From: JASJBU01 sp963797085
Lineage (GTDB): Bacteria; Pseudomonadota; Gammaproteobacteria; Chromatiales; Chromatiaceae
Direction: 5' to 3'
Length of the DNA: 64,000 nt
Assembly: GCA_963797085.1 (NCBI GenBank)
Contig: CAWCOA010000024.1
Coordinates: 186,001-250,000, forward strand
Below are positions 52,038 to 61,504 of the stretch, one piece after another (the stretch's first letter is position 1; every line of letters starts with the position of its first letter). Both the position numbers and the translations under genes were made by a program. The notes under the pieces were generated by a model, which was not told where the DNA came from, ran no database searches, and was given only the letters and a program-made list of their open reading frames with translations.

Positions 52038-52328
52038 ATGCTTACACAACGACAATCTGAACTCTATAACGCTTTCTATGCGTCGACTCATGAAAATGAA
52101 CATCTAGATCAAAGAACTGAACTGCTGGTAGGTCTTGCGGCAGCCATGGCGATGAACTGTGCGCCCTGTACGGATTATTACCTGAAACAGGCCAAGAAAG
52201 TGAAAATTCCAAAGAGCGAAATCTCTGAAGTGTTGGCAAAGGTAATGGCGGTAGCCGCCGGACAGAAACGCCTTCAATTGCAGGAGGTGATTGAAGATTA
52301 TTCGTTGGATATGGCGTCTTATGATTGA
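52038..52328 (+). CDS. AhpD-like / carboxymuconolactone decarboxylase-family protein
   Basis: 96 residues. The pattern LVGLAAAMAMNCAPCTDYYLKQAKK gives the CxxC motif and following basic helix of the AhpD/CMD family, which act as thiol oxidoreductases or hydroperoxide-reducing partners. The usual His three residues after CxxC is replaced here by Tyr (CAPCTDYY). AAGGGA precedes the ATG. It sits between recO and pdxJ, which are normally adjacent. Expression with them is possible, but the roughly 100-base upstream gap suggests its own promoter. Confidence 0.75.
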   Translation: MLTQRQSELYNAFYASTHENEHLDQRTELLVGLAAAMAMNCAPCTDYYLKQAKKVKIPKSEISEVLAKVMAVAAGQKRLQLQEVIEDYSLDMASYD

Positions 52329-52387
52329 GTGTTATATAGCAGGGCGTGAATAATCGGGCCAATGCCCAAGAACATACAAGGTAAGAA

Positions 52388-53122
52388 ATGATGTCTGAAA
52401 ATGATTTACTACTCGGCGTGAATATCGATCATGTAGCGACGCTACGGCAGGCCAGGGGCACCCGATATCCTGAGCCCATCCAGGCGGCACTGATCGCGCA
52501 GCAGGCGGGCGCCGATGCGATCACCCTGCATTTGCGGGAGGATCGCCGGCATATTCAGGATCGTGATGTGGAAATGCTCACCGAACTCCTGCAGATTCGG
52601 ATGAATCTTGAGATGGCGGCCACTGCCGAAATGGCGGTGATCGCCGCACGCTTCCGGCCACAGGATTGCTGTCTGGTGCCGGAAAAGCGCGAGGAACTTA
52701 CCACCGAAGGTGGTCTGGATGTAGCGGGCAATCAGGACGCACTGCAGGATTACTGCAGTGAGCTGGCGGATTCGGGAATCAGGGTTTCCCTGTTCATCGA
52801 TGCCGACCCGAAGCAGCTGGATGCGGCAGTGACGGTGGGTGCTCCGGTGGTCGAGATTCATACCGGGCACTATGCGGATGCCCACAACGAGCGCAGCAGA
52901 AAGGTGGAATTCGAGCGCATCGTCAAGGCGGTTGAGTATGGCAATCAGCTTGGTTTGCAGGTCAATGCGGGGCATGGCCTGGACTACCACAATACCCAGG
53001 CCATCGTTGGCATCGACGGCATCAAGGAGTTGAACATCGGCCACTCCATCATCTGCCGGGCCCTGTTCAGCGGACTGGATCAGGCGATTCGAGAAATGAA
53101 GGAGCTGTTACGCAAGTCTTGA
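52388..53122 (+). CDS. pdxJ: Pyridoxine 5'-phosphate synthase
   Basis: Condenses 1-deoxyxylulose 5-phosphate with 3-amino-2-oxopropyl phosphate to pyridoxine 5'-phosphate, the last ring-forming step of vitamin B6 synthesis. 244 residues forming a TIM barrel: LGVNIDHVATLRQARGTRYP at the N-terminus, DAITLHLREDRRHIQDRDV, PEKREELTTEGGLDV, VEIHTGHYADA and GIKELNIGHSIICRALFSGL. ATG 52388 or the adjacent ATG 52391 both fit. Confidence 0.95.
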   Translation: MMSENDLLLGVNIDHVATLRQARGTRYPEPIQAALIAQQAGADAITLHLREDRRHIQDRDVEMLTELLQIRMNLEMAATAEMAVIAARFRPQDCCLVPEKREELTTEGGLDVAGNQDALQDYCSELADSGIRVSLFIDADPKQLDAAVTVGAPVVEIHTGHYADAHNERSRKVEFERIVKAVEYGNQLGLQVNAGHGLDYHNTQAIVGIDGIKELNIGHSIICRALFSGLDQAIREMKELLRKS

Positions 53123-53144
53123 AAGTCAGGCCCTGCCGCCTGAC

Positions 53145-54311
53145 TCAATCCTGCCGTAGTTTTGGCCCCGCTGAAACCGGAGTCGGGTATCTCAAAACCA
53201 CCCAATAGGTGGAGCCGACGAATGTCACCAGGGTGGTCACCTGAATAAACATCGCTCCGTCCGCGGATAGAACCCCGGCAGTGAGCCCGGTAAAGGCAAT
53301 CAAGATGGAGAACTCGCTGGCCTGTCCGAGGCGGATGCCCAGTTCCCGCGAGAGTTTTTCCGGCTCACCGGATTCCATGAATGCGCGGTGAAACACATAG
53401 GACTTTAGGAATACCAGAAGGATTCCCAGCAACAGACTGGAAAACAGAATCTGCGGAGGGATCGGAATCTCCAGCTTGGCCCCTATCGAGAAGAAAAACA
53501 AAATCAGGAAAAACTCCCGCAGCGGTTTGAGATGTTCCGCGATCACCAGGGCCAGTTTGCTGGATGCCACCGAGATGCCGCCAATGAATGCCCCCATTTC
53601 ATAGGAGAGGCCCACTGCGTCGGCGGTTTCTGTGACCAGCAGACACCAGGCCAGGGTGATGAGAAAGATATACTCCTGTATGGCGCCAAACTTTCTCAGC
53701 AACGGGATGATCACAAAGCGCACCCCGGCAAATGCCAGAACACTGAGAATGATCAGTTTCAAGACCAGGATGGCGAATGCCGGCAGCATGTGCTCGGCTG
53801 ATTCGCCGGTGATCAGCAGCAGTATGATGATCGCCAGAATGTCTTGCAGGAGCAGCACGCTGGTCATTACTTCACCGGTGTGCTTGTGATGCAGCGTCGT
53901 GGTCGGGATCAGCTTCAGTGCAACTACCGTGCTGGAGAACATCATTGACGCGCCGATGATCAGACTGTCCGCCAAATTGAACCCGGCCAGTTGGGCAAAG
54001 AGGAAGCAGACCAGGCCAAACCCGGAAGAGGTGCCAAAGGTCAGCAATGAGGTTTTGCCGAATAGATGAATAAGCTTGTTTGGCTGCAGGTTAAGGCCGA
54101 CCAGAAACAGCAGCAGCACGACCCCGAGATGGGCAATCTGTTCGATATGATCGGCACTCTCCATCAGCGCCAGGCCGTTCGGACCGATCAGTATGCCGAC
54201 GGCAATATAAGCCAGAATGATCGGTTGCCGGGCGAACAGGAACAGGGTCGCCAGCAGGCCTGCTCCCACCACGATGGCCGCAAGTTGAAAGATGAAATTC
54301 TCAATAACCAT
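53145..54311 (-). CDS. CPA2-family monovalent cation:proton antiporter (KefB-like, no TrkA-N domain)
   Basis: 388 residues, about 11 membrane helices. AYIAVGILIGPNGLALM is the typical CPA2 opening, followed by HLGVVLLLFLVGLNLQP, SMMFSSTVVALKLIP and LLLQDILAIIILLLITGES, the segment with the ion-binding Asp. EMGAFIGGISVASS and LREFFLILFFFSIGAKLE complete the membrane domain. The protein ends after the last helix, so the regulatory TrkA-N domain of KefB/KefC is absent. Start ATG 54311 (MVIENFIFQLAAIV) is preferred over the ATG 25 codons upstream. It converges on pdxJ with a 22-base gap. Confidence 0.85.
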   Translation of the reverse strand: MVIENFIFQLAAIVVGAGLLATLFLFARQPIILAYIAVGILIGPNGLALMESADHIEQIAHLGVVLLLFLVGLNLQPNKLIHLFGKTSLLTFGTSSGFGLVCFLFAQLAGFNLADSLIIGASMMFSSTVVALKLIPTTTLHHKHTGEVMTSVLLLQDILAIIILLLITGESAEHMLPAFAILVLKLIILSVLAFAGVRFVIIPLLRKFGAIQEYIFLITLAWCLLVTETADAVGLSYEMGAFIGGISVASSKLALVIAEHLKPLREFFLILFFFSIGAKLEIPIPPQILFSSLLLGILLVFLKSYVFHRAFMESGEPEKLSRELGIRLGQASEFSILIAFTGLTAGVLSADGAMFIQVTTLVTFVGSTYWVVLRYPTPVSAGPKLRQD

Positions 54312-54413
54312 CTGGTTGTTCGTCACCTTGTCATCGAGCTGATAAGTATCAAGAGTAGAGCATAAAATGAAGGCTGAATAATCCACTGGTTAATCCAGTG
54401 ATCTCCTTGCGGA

Positions 54414-55397
54414 CTAAGCCACCAGTGTACTGCGGCCATAAATCGCCAGTATCAGCAGTAACAAGGTGGCCGCCCAGGCCAGCAGATAGACCCGCATGGC
54501 GCGTCGTGCCTTTTGCTGTTCGCTCCAGCCCCTTGGGCGAATCCCCTTGACCAGGAAGACCAGCTTGGCGGCAAGATTCAGGCAGACCACATTGGCCGCC
54601 AGCAGCAGGCTGGCGCCTATGGCGAGATCGAATCGTCCGTGACCCAGGGTCAGGCCGATGGTCGCGGCGGGCGGGAGCAGCGCCACGGCGACCATCACGC
54701 CCACCAGCACGCTGGGCAGGCCGGTGGTCAGGGAGAGGGCAGCAGCGGCACCGGAGGCCAGGGCCAGGGCGAGGGAATCCATGCCAACGTCGGTGCGCAT
54801 CATCAGTTCAGGGCTGGTGAGACCGAAGGGCCAGAAAAAACCGATCACCAGGGAGAGCGCCACCGACAGAGAGATCCCGGCGATGAGCGTCTTGATCGAC
54901 TTGCGCATCAATGGAATGTCGCCGAGCGCGGTGCCCAGCCCGAGAGCCAGGTTGGGGCCTAGCAGCGGGGCGATCACCATGGCGCCGATCACCACGGCCA
55001 CATTGTTTTTGACCAGGCCGATGGCCGCCACCACGGTGGAGAGCATGACCAGCAGGATAAAATTGAAATCCAGTCTGGAGTTCTTATCCACCGAGTCATA
55101 CATCGCTTCCCGGGCGGAAACCGCTGAATCACTCTTTTTCTCTTCTGCGGCAGGGGGTTTGGGCAGGGCGACTTCTACTGGCAGCACGATAATCCGCGCG
55201 GATGGCTGTGCGCCCAGCACATTCTGCAGGCTATCCAGCATGGCCTGCACCTTGTCGTTGCTGACCAGCATGCGGATTGCCTGCCTGCCGTCTTCACCCT
55301 GCATGCCGAGGCGGAAATCCCGGGCTTTGTGTTTTTCCGCAATCACGGCGACCGTGTCCGTACTGCCGGTATCGGCGATGACTTCAATAAGTTTCAT
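54414..55397 (-). CDS. DUF389 membrane protein (TIGR00341 family)
   Basis: 327 residues. The N-terminal soluble domain of about 80 residues (MKLIEVIADTGSTDTV) resembles the sensor-like start of TIGR00341 proteins. It is followed by the DUF389 core from about residue 110: FNFILLVMLSTVVAAIGLVK, VIGAMVIAPLLGPNLALGLG and SVLVGVMVAVALLPPAATIG, with about seven helices. Function of the family is unknown. It is next to the antiporter on the same strand (about 100-base gap) and divergent from cysM. Confidence 0.87.
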   Translation of the reverse strand: MKLIEVIADTGSTDTVAVIAEKHKARDFRLGMQGEDGRQAIRMLVSNDKVQAMLDSLQNVLGAQPSARIIVLPVEVALPKPPAAEEKKSDSAVSAREAMYDSVDKNSRLDFNFILLVMLSTVVAAIGLVKNNVAVVIGAMVIAPLLGPNLALGLGTALGDIPLMRKSIKTLIAGISLSVALSLVIGFFWPFGLTSPELMMRTDVGMDSLALALASGAAAALSLTTGLPSVLVGVMVAVALLPPAATIGLTLGHGRFDLAIGASLLLAANVVCLNLAAKLVFLVKGIRPRGWSEQQKARRAMRVYLLAWAATLLLLILAIYGRSTLVA

Positions 55398-55537
55398 TTG
55401 GAGTTGATTGATAGTTTCTGTTAAAAGTCAGTATATCCTCAATGCAACCATGAATTCGAAACTGGCTGTATTATTGAGTTCAGGAAAGGCTGAAACTCGC
55501 AGCTCAATCCCAGTGGAAAACAGGGTAGAATCCGCTT

Positions 55538-56431
55538 ATGCAAACCAAGACAATCGAAGATTATATCGGCAATACCCCACTGGTGCGTCTGCAGCGCCTG
55601 CCGGGGGATACAACCAATACCCTGCTGGTCAAGCTGGAAGGCAACAATCCGGCAGGCTCGGTGAAAGATCGCCCGGCATTGAGCATGATCAGCCATGCCG
55701 AGGCGCGGGGTGACATCAAGCCGGGAGATACGCTGATCGAGGCCACCAGCGGCAATACCGGTATTGCCCTGGCCATGGCCGCCGCGATCAGGGGCTACCG
55801 GATGATCCTGGTGATGCCGGAAAACATGAGCCTGGAACGGCGCGCCGTGATGAAGGCCTATGGGGCCGAGCTGATTCTGACACCCAAGCAGGGCAGCATG
55901 GAGGCGGCCATCGACAAGTCCAGGGAACTGGAGGCATCTGGCGTGGGTGTCATCCTCGACCAGTTTTCCAACCAGGATAATCCCCAGGCCCATATCGAAG
56001 GTACGGGGCCGGAAATCTGGCGTGACACGCAAGGCCGTATCACCCATTTTGTCAGCGCCATGGGAACCACCGGCACTATCATGGGCACCTCCAGCTATCT
56101 CAAGTCGCAGAATCCCCGGGTGGAGATCGTCGGTGTGCAGCCCATGGAGGGATCGAGCATCCCGGGTATCCGCCGCTGGCCCGAGGAGTATCTACCCAAG
56201 ATCTATGACGCCAGCCGGGTGGACCGGGTCATCGATGTCTCTCAGCAAGAAGCCGAGCAGACAACCCGGGATCTGGCGGCCAGAGAGGGTATCTTTGCCG
56301 GTATTTCTTCCGGTGGCGCCGTGGCGGCGGCCTTGAAACTGTCAGAGGAAGTGGCGGATGCGGTGATTGTAGCCATCATCTGTGACCGTGGAGACCGCTA
56401 TCTCTCCACCCATGTCTTCCCTGCGGAATAA
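55538..56431 (+). CDS. cysM: Cysteine synthase B (O-acetylserine sulfhydrylase)
   Basis: PLP enzyme forming cysteine from O-acetylserine and sulfide or thiosulfate. 297 residues. YIGNTPLVRLQRLPG opens the protein, the PLP lysine is Lys43 in NNPAGSVKDR, and the substrate loop is ATSGNTGIALA. GTTGTIMGTSSYLKS and GISSGGAVAAALKLSEE bind the phosphate and cofactor. The last 20 bases overlap the start of the YdbH-like gene. Confidence 0.93.
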   Translation: MQTKTIEDYIGNTPLVRLQRLPGDTTNTLLVKLEGNNPAGSVKDRPALSMISHAEARGDIKPGDTLIEATSGNTGIALAMAAAIRGYRMILVMPENMSLERRAVMKAYGAELILTPKQGSMEAAIDKSRELEASGVGVILDQFSNQDNPQAHIEGTGPEIWRDTQGRITHFVSAMGTTGTIMGTSSYLKSQNPRVEIVGVQPMEGSSIPGIRRWPEEYLPKIYDASRVDRVIDVSQQEAEQTTRDLAAREGIFAGISSGGAVAAALKLSEEVADAVIVAIICDRGDRYLSTHVFPAE

Positions 56432-58515
56432 ACCCCTAGGTTTTGCGGCCCTGTTGCTGGCCGCAATTTCCCTCTTCTGGCTGCTGCGCGCAGCGCATGG
56501 CTTCGATCAACTCAGCTTCAGCATTCAAAAGCTTGAGTCAGACAACTGGACTGCGCAGCAACTGCGCTTTTCCCTGGATTGGCCCGCCGCCGATAGTGCG
56601 GGTTACCGGCTTGAGATCGGCCGCCTGGAACTACCGCAACTAGAGCAGAGCCTCAGTGACCTCAAAGTGGAGTGTTTCGAGGGTGAGCTATCAGACCAAA
56701 CCCTCAGTTGCATGCGAGGTCGACTCCAGCTTCCCCTTGAACAATTGGCCGACCCTGAGATTGCGCTGAGTTTCATCTTCGAGCAGTCAACGGGCAGGCT
56801 GGAGGGCAAGCTGCAAAAGGTGGCCATTGCCGGCGGACAGTTAGATGTGGATTTTAGCCTGCAGGGGAAAACCTGGCAGGGCATAGTTCGGGGCAAGCGC
56901 TTGAAACTGCAATCCCTGTTGGCGTTGCTGCCGGCGAAGCAGAGGCCGCCACAGGGATGGAACATTAGCGGTGATGTAAGTGGGAAGCTCAATTTATCAG
57001 GCAGCGGCGGAGACCTGCGCAACTCCGACTGGGACATTGGCCTCGCAAAGCTGGCTTTTTCCGATGCCATGGGGGAATACGCCGGGGAAGGTCTTGGCGC
57101 GGGTCTGCAGGGCCGTTTGCAACATACAGCCGGCAACTGGCAGGTGTGGAATGATCTCGCACTGAAGCAGGGGGAGATGCTCATTCCCGAGTTCTATCTC
57201 GATGCCGGTCAGTCATCCGCTCAATCTCGCGACCCGGTTTTTGGTGGATAGGGGCCTGCAAAGGATCTCAGTGGAAGAAGCCCTGGTAAAAGTGGCCGGG
57301 CTGGTGTCTCTCAAGGCGCGAGGAAGCATGGATCTTGCCAGAGAAAAACCTCTGGAGCGGCTCTCATTGCAGACCGAGCCGTTTGATGTAGCGGAAATCT
57401 ACCGGGAGTTGCTGCAGCCAGTGCTGTTCGGAACACCCTGGGGCAAGTTCGAACTGGCAGGCAGCGCCAGTCTGTCACTGCTGCTGGATGGGCAAACCCA
57501 GGTTGTGGATCTGGGCCTCGAGGACTTCCATCTGGATGATGCCGATAGCAAAGAAAGCGTCCGGCGCATCGGCCTATACGACGTGAATGGTCAAATCCAT
57601 TGGACCCAAGGCAAAGAACCCAAACCGTCCTGGCTTGCATGGCAGGCGGGGCATCTGCTGGAACATATCGATCTGGGCGCCGGGAGAGTGGAATTTCAGG
57701 CCAACGATGGCAAATTTCGCCTTACCCGGCAGGCGAGCGTGCCGGTGATCGATGGGGCGCTGGTGGTGGATCGTCTGGATATCGAGGCCCTCGGCAGTCC
57801 CGAACAGAAACTGCAGTTCGATGGCGCAATCCAGCCGATCTCCATGCAGGCGCTGAGTGAGGCTCTGGGCTGGATGCCGCTATCCGGTAAGCTGTCCGGG
57901 ATGATTCCCGGGCTTACCTACAAGAGTGGGCAGTTCAACATCGAGGGGGTGCTGCTGGTGCGTATGTTCGATGGGGATATATTGATCCGCCGCTTGAGGC
58001 TGCAGGATCTGTTTGGCGTCTATCCACGGCTGCAGGCCAATATCGCATTACAAGCCCTGGATCTCGAGACCCTTACCAGTACATTCTCATTCGGCAAGAT
58101 AACCGGCAGGCTGGATGGCTATGTGAGGGATCTGAGTCTCGAGGCCTGGCAGCCGGTGGGCTTCAATGCGCTGTTTTACACCCCGGAAAATGACAAATCC
58201 CGACGCCGCATCAGTCAAAAGGCGGTGGACAATATCTCCAATCTGGGTGGCGCGGGGCTGTCCGGATCACTGGCCCGCACATTCCTCGGCATGTTCGAGG
58301 AGTTCCGCTACAAGCGTATCGGTATCGGTTGCCGGTTGCAGGGCGGTACCTGTGAGATGGTGGGTGTCGGAGAAGCCAAGCAGGGCTACTACCTGGTGGA
58401 GGGCAGCGGCTTGCCGCGTATCGATATCATCGGCTACAACCGCACAGCCGACTGGATGCGGCTGGTGGAGCAGCTGAAACAGATCACGGAATCAGGCAGT
58501 CCGGTGATCGAATAA
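56412..58515 (+). pseudogene. YdbH-like (AsmA-type) envelope protein, one frameshift near 57.2 kb
   Basis: About 700 codons in two overlapping frames (break between about 57202 and 57251; one surplus base). The N-terminus has a membrane anchor (LGFAALLLAAISLFWLLRAA), then repetitive beta-strand segments typical of the AsmA/TamB/YdbH bridge proteins. The C-terminal region with GKLSGMIPGLTYKSGQFNIE and LRLQDLFGVYPRLQANIALQ, ending near FRYKRIGIGCRLQGGTCEMV, matches the domain called dicarboxylate transport (DctA-YdbH). YdbH is implicated in moving phospholipids between membranes. The start overlaps cysM. Restoring one base gives a full protein, so it may be functional. Confidence 0.75.
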
Positions 58516-58562
58516 ATAGTCTGCTTGGATCAGTAGCTGGGTGACTCATTGAGGAATCTAGC

Positions 58563-58873
58563 TCAGGACTTAAAGCGGAATTTCGGCAGGCTGATATTGA
58601 AATAGAGCGCCAGCAGGCGTGAGCTGAAAATAGTTATTCCAGCAATGGTTGCCCCGAGTGCGACATCCGACTGCAGATACAACAGGCCGATAAACAGCAA
58701 GGAGCCGCCCCAGGACACGGTGGCATAGAGCGGGCTTTGAAATACAATGGGGGGTTCGTTGCATATTGCTTGAATCCCGCCTTGAGTACCGCAGAGGCAG
58801 ACGAAACGATGACAGCAAACAGGGTAATCCAGTACAGATTGCCCAGCAGGGCCGAGGTTGGATGCAAAATCAT
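58563..58873 (-). pseudogene. TRIC-channel (UPF0126) membrane protein with internal deletion and frameshift
   Basis: The N-terminal piece MILHPTSALLGNLYWITLFA, continuing VIVSSASAVLKAGFKQ, looks like the first helix of a UPF0126/TRIC protein. After about residue 34 the frame changes, and CNEPPIVFQSPLYATVSWGG then SLLFIGLLYLQSDVALG follow. That is the start of the C-terminal half of the same family, where the normal segment reads roughly GGGxxRDVLCNEPPIV. Around 90-100 residues, including both GGGxxRD motifs, are missing. So it is a decayed cation channel, not a small intact protein. Confidence 0.6.
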
Positions 58874-58894
58874 TGATAGTGTGCTTTAGGAAAA

Positions 58895-59620
58895 TCAGCT
58901 TTGATGAATTTTAGCTTGCTTACGGTATTCAGCTGACTTTCTGTCGCCGCCTCTGGGCCGCGGGCTGGCCGGGCGTTTCAATTGGCTGTTGATCCTGTTT
59001 TTGAATCGTTCGCTGCCCAACACCCAGGCCTTGTTCGTTGCTTCGCGGATTTCATCGAGAGTCTTTTGCGGAATTCGTGCCCTGAACAGTGCCCGATAGG
59101 CCTTTCTTCGCTGTTCATTATTCCGTCCCAGCGCCTTGTATGATCGATGGTGAACAACGGCTTCGTCAGTTTCTCCCAGTGCATTGTGTCGATAGCTGGA
59201 CCAGAGGTATTCACTGGGATGGTTTACCATGCCCTGCGCTCGAAGCGGATTCAATTCAATGTAGCGGTAACAATCCAACGCATAGGCTTGACCATCGATA
59301 AGAGTTGCCTTGTATCTGCCTTCCCAAAGCGTTCCGGTGCGTTGATAGGTGGCGTTAAAATATTGAACATAGTAGCGCCCCAGCATCTGTATGGCTTTTG
59401 ACAAGCCGTTATCCGTGTGTGGCGTGATCAGTAGATGAATATGATTGGTCATGAGCACATAGGCGTGCAGGTCACAACGATGTTTGTCGCAGGCCTGTTT
59501 AAGTTTCTCCCAATAGAAGAGGTAATCATCGTCAGTATAAAACACAGGTTCCTGATTATTACCCCGAATGATGACATGCTGGGGATGACCGGGTAACACG
59601 AAACGCGGGAGACGAGCCAT
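58895..59620 (-). CDS. REP-associated tyrosine transposase (Y1/IS200-like, RAYT)
   Basis: 241 residues. MARLPRFVLPGHPQHVIIRG opens as in this family; the HUH metal-binding motif is in LMTNHIHLLITPH (about residue 57), and the catalytic Tyr is probably in the helix QMLGRYYVQYFNATYQRTGT. The C-terminal part is basic (GGDRKSAEYRKQAK). Such single-domain transposases stand alone and act on REP-type hairpins. ATG 59620 is chosen because the upstream 21 residues are hydrophobic and atypical. GGGTCAG words lie just beyond its 5' end (complement of 59685-59696). Confidence 0.85.
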   Translation of the reverse strand: MARLPRFVLPGHPQHVIIRGNNQEPVFYTDDDYLFYWEKLKQACDKHRCDLHAYVLMTNHIHLLITPHTDNGLSKAIQMLGRYYVQYFNATYQRTGTLWEGRYKATLIDGQAYALDCYRYIELNPLRAQGMVNHPSEYLWSSYRHNALGETDEAVVHHRSYKALGRNNEQRRKAYRALFRARIPQKTLDEIREATNKAWVLGSERFKNRINSQLKRPASPRPRGGDRKSAEYRKQAKIHQS

Positions 59621-59891
59621 AGGTATCTTTCGCAAGGAGATGATAATGATTAGCCATGATATCAGACTATAAATCCTAATCAAACGAGACTGACCCTATT
59701 GACATTAAATCGAAAGATTCCTGTAGCTGCTTATGGATGCTTGTCAGTTTATTTTACACATCACCTCAAATAAAGAATAAATAAACCATCAAATAGAAAG
59801 ATAAAACAATAACTTATGATCAGTGGCATAGTTAATGCTTCTAGAGGTGGTACCTGCTTTAAAATAAATTTTTATGTAGTAAGAGGAAGAA

Positions 59892-60515
59892 ATGAAAAAA
59901 ACAATTATTAGTTTAGCGATTGCAGCCTGCATAATCGTTCCTTCGTTGTCTGCAGCCACGCCAATACTTGGTCAAGGGCTCCCAACAGATAACGCTAATT
60001 TGTCCGCTGGAACGGTGATTGATTTTGAATCAACGGGCGTTGTCAATACACCTTCATTATCCATATCTGGTGTGACATTCACCGGTGATACGAATATTGA
60101 AGTAGATAGCGATTACGCGGGTGGTTACAATACTCGTGGTACCTATCATATGACCAATCATGGCTCTGGCCCTGATCTCTTCCGCTTCGATTTTGATGCT
60201 CCAGTGGATGCCTTTGCCTTCTTATGGGGTGCAGCAGATGTGAATTGGACATTATCTGCATTCAGTGGCGCCTCCTTACTGGAAACGCTTACAATCAATC
60301 CTACACGTGCCAGTAATGCCGGGGATTATTTTGGCATCGCCAGTAGCGGCATTACCCATGCTACGATGGTGAACAATGGCGGTTATGACTATGTCTTTAT
60401 CGATAACTTTACCTACTCAGCGGGTGCCACCGCTGTTCCCGAGCCTGCCTCACTGGCATTGCTTGGGCTCGGTTTAGCTGGAATCGGTTTTGCCAGAAGA
60501 AAGAAGTCCGCTTGA
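59892..60515 (+). CDS. PEP-CTERM sorting-domain protein
   Basis: 207 residues. A signal peptide (MKKTIISLAIAACIIVPSLS) is followed by a beta-rich secreted domain with VIDFESTGVV, FDFDAPVDAFAFLWGA and YDYVFIDNFTYSAG. The C-terminal PEP-CTERM signal is VPEPASLALLGLGLAGIGFA then RRKKSA. This tag is cut by exosortase, which is not encoded in the window. Such proteins are exported, often with exopolysaccharide. AGAGGAAG precedes the ATG, and a strong terminator follows. Confidence 0.88.
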   Translation: MKKTIISLAIAACIIVPSLSAATPILGQGLPTDNANLSAGTVIDFESTGVVNTPSLSISGVTFTGDTNIEVDSDYAGGYNTRGTYHMTNHGSGPDLFRFDFDAPVDAFAFLWGAADVNWTLSAFSGASLLETLTINPTRASNAGDYFGIASSGITHATMVNNGGYDYVFIDNFTYSAGATAVPEPASLALLGLGLAGIGFARRKKSA

Positions 60516-60530
60516 TATCCGTTTGAAAAA

Positions 60531-60568
60531 AACATAAGCCCCAGTTATAACTGGGGCTTATGTTTTCT
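60531..60568. terminator. Strong bidirectional terminator after the PEP-CTERM gene
   Basis: A perfect 34-base palindrome (60531-60564) with a CATAAGCCCCAGTT arm, preceded by an A-run and ending in TTTT. It lies between convergent genes (PEP-CTERM protein and TetR regulator) and can terminate both. Confidence 0.88.
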
Positions 60569-60633
60569 GCATTGGGAAATCTTACCAAACAGTATGTAAT
60601 TCATTGAGCCACTCTCATTCAGGCTTCATTGCA

Positions 60634-61248
60634 TCAATCTCTGCTAAACAAGAGTTCGATATAGTTCCGACATTGCACGAGCTGCTCCGAGGCCAGCTTC
60701 GCTTCACCCATCGCCTTGGAGAGGATAAAGGCACCTTCAAAGGTAGTGAGTACGTGGTCTGCTACCTGATAGTGCTCGATAGGGATGCGTGGTGGATATT
60801 CTGCGGCGACAGCCGCCACTTTTTCAGCGAGACGTTTGCGCCAAAATTGCATCATGCGCTCTACCTGGCTCATGACCTGTCTGGAGATAACACCACTCTG
60901 ATAACAGTAGGATGCATACAGACAGCCTGGAAAAGGTTCTTCCAATTTTTCCGTCTTTTCAATGAATAGACCCACGAAGATCAATAACTGCTGAAGCGGA
61001 TCACGCGCCAATTGTTCTGCTTTGGCCATGGCTTCGAAATAATGCTTTTCATCATCGTCAGCATAGCGCTCGATCAATGCCGCAGAGAGATCATGTTTGG
61101 TTTTGAAATGATAGAAAAAAGTCCCTTTGGTAACGCCCGCCTGGTCGATGACTTTTTCGATTGACGTTCCGCTAAGGCCAAGATTCAACACCAATGCCTG
61201 CGCTGAATCCATGATCTTGTTACGTGTGGTAGAGCCGTCACGGGGCAT
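60634..61248 (-). CDS. TetR-family transcriptional regulator
   Basis: 204 residues from ATG 61248, which has AAGGTGG 5 bases upstream; a GTG 3 codons earlier is in frame. The HTH is at residues about 10-55: ILDSAQ-type helix 1 (KIMDSAQALVLNLGLSGTSI) and EKVIDQAGVTKGTFFYHFKT, the classic TetR recognition helix. The C-terminal ligand domain contains PFPGCLYASYCYQ, seen in the TetR_C_11/YcdC-like group. It is divergent from the methyltransferase, which it may regulate. Confidence 0.88.
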   Translation of the reverse strand: MPRDGSTTRNKIMDSAQALVLNLGLSGTSIEKVIDQAGVTKGTFFYHFKTKHDLSAALIERYADDDEKHYFEAMAKAEQLARDPLQQLLIFVGLFIEKTEKLEEPFPGCLYASYCYQSGVISRQVMSQVERMMQFWRKRLAEKVAAVAAEYPPRIPIEHYQVADHVLTTFEGAFILSKAMGEAKLASEQLVQCRNYIELLFSRD

Positions 61249-61504
61249 TGTATCCACCTTTGTTTAATGTGAATTAAAGGTATTGTAAGCCAGAACGCGG
61301 ACAGGTTTTCATACCTTGGGTCAGAATCAGTGCTCATTTAATCATATGTGGCATAGCATACATCATGCGGTGAATAAAATAATAAATATAAACAATAAGT
61401 TATCTAGCCATAAGATAATTTCGTTACTGTATTGAATATTTAAAATCCTTTCTCCTAAGCTAAAAATAGAGTCACATAACACCGCGATAAATGAGGAGAA
61501 GACC

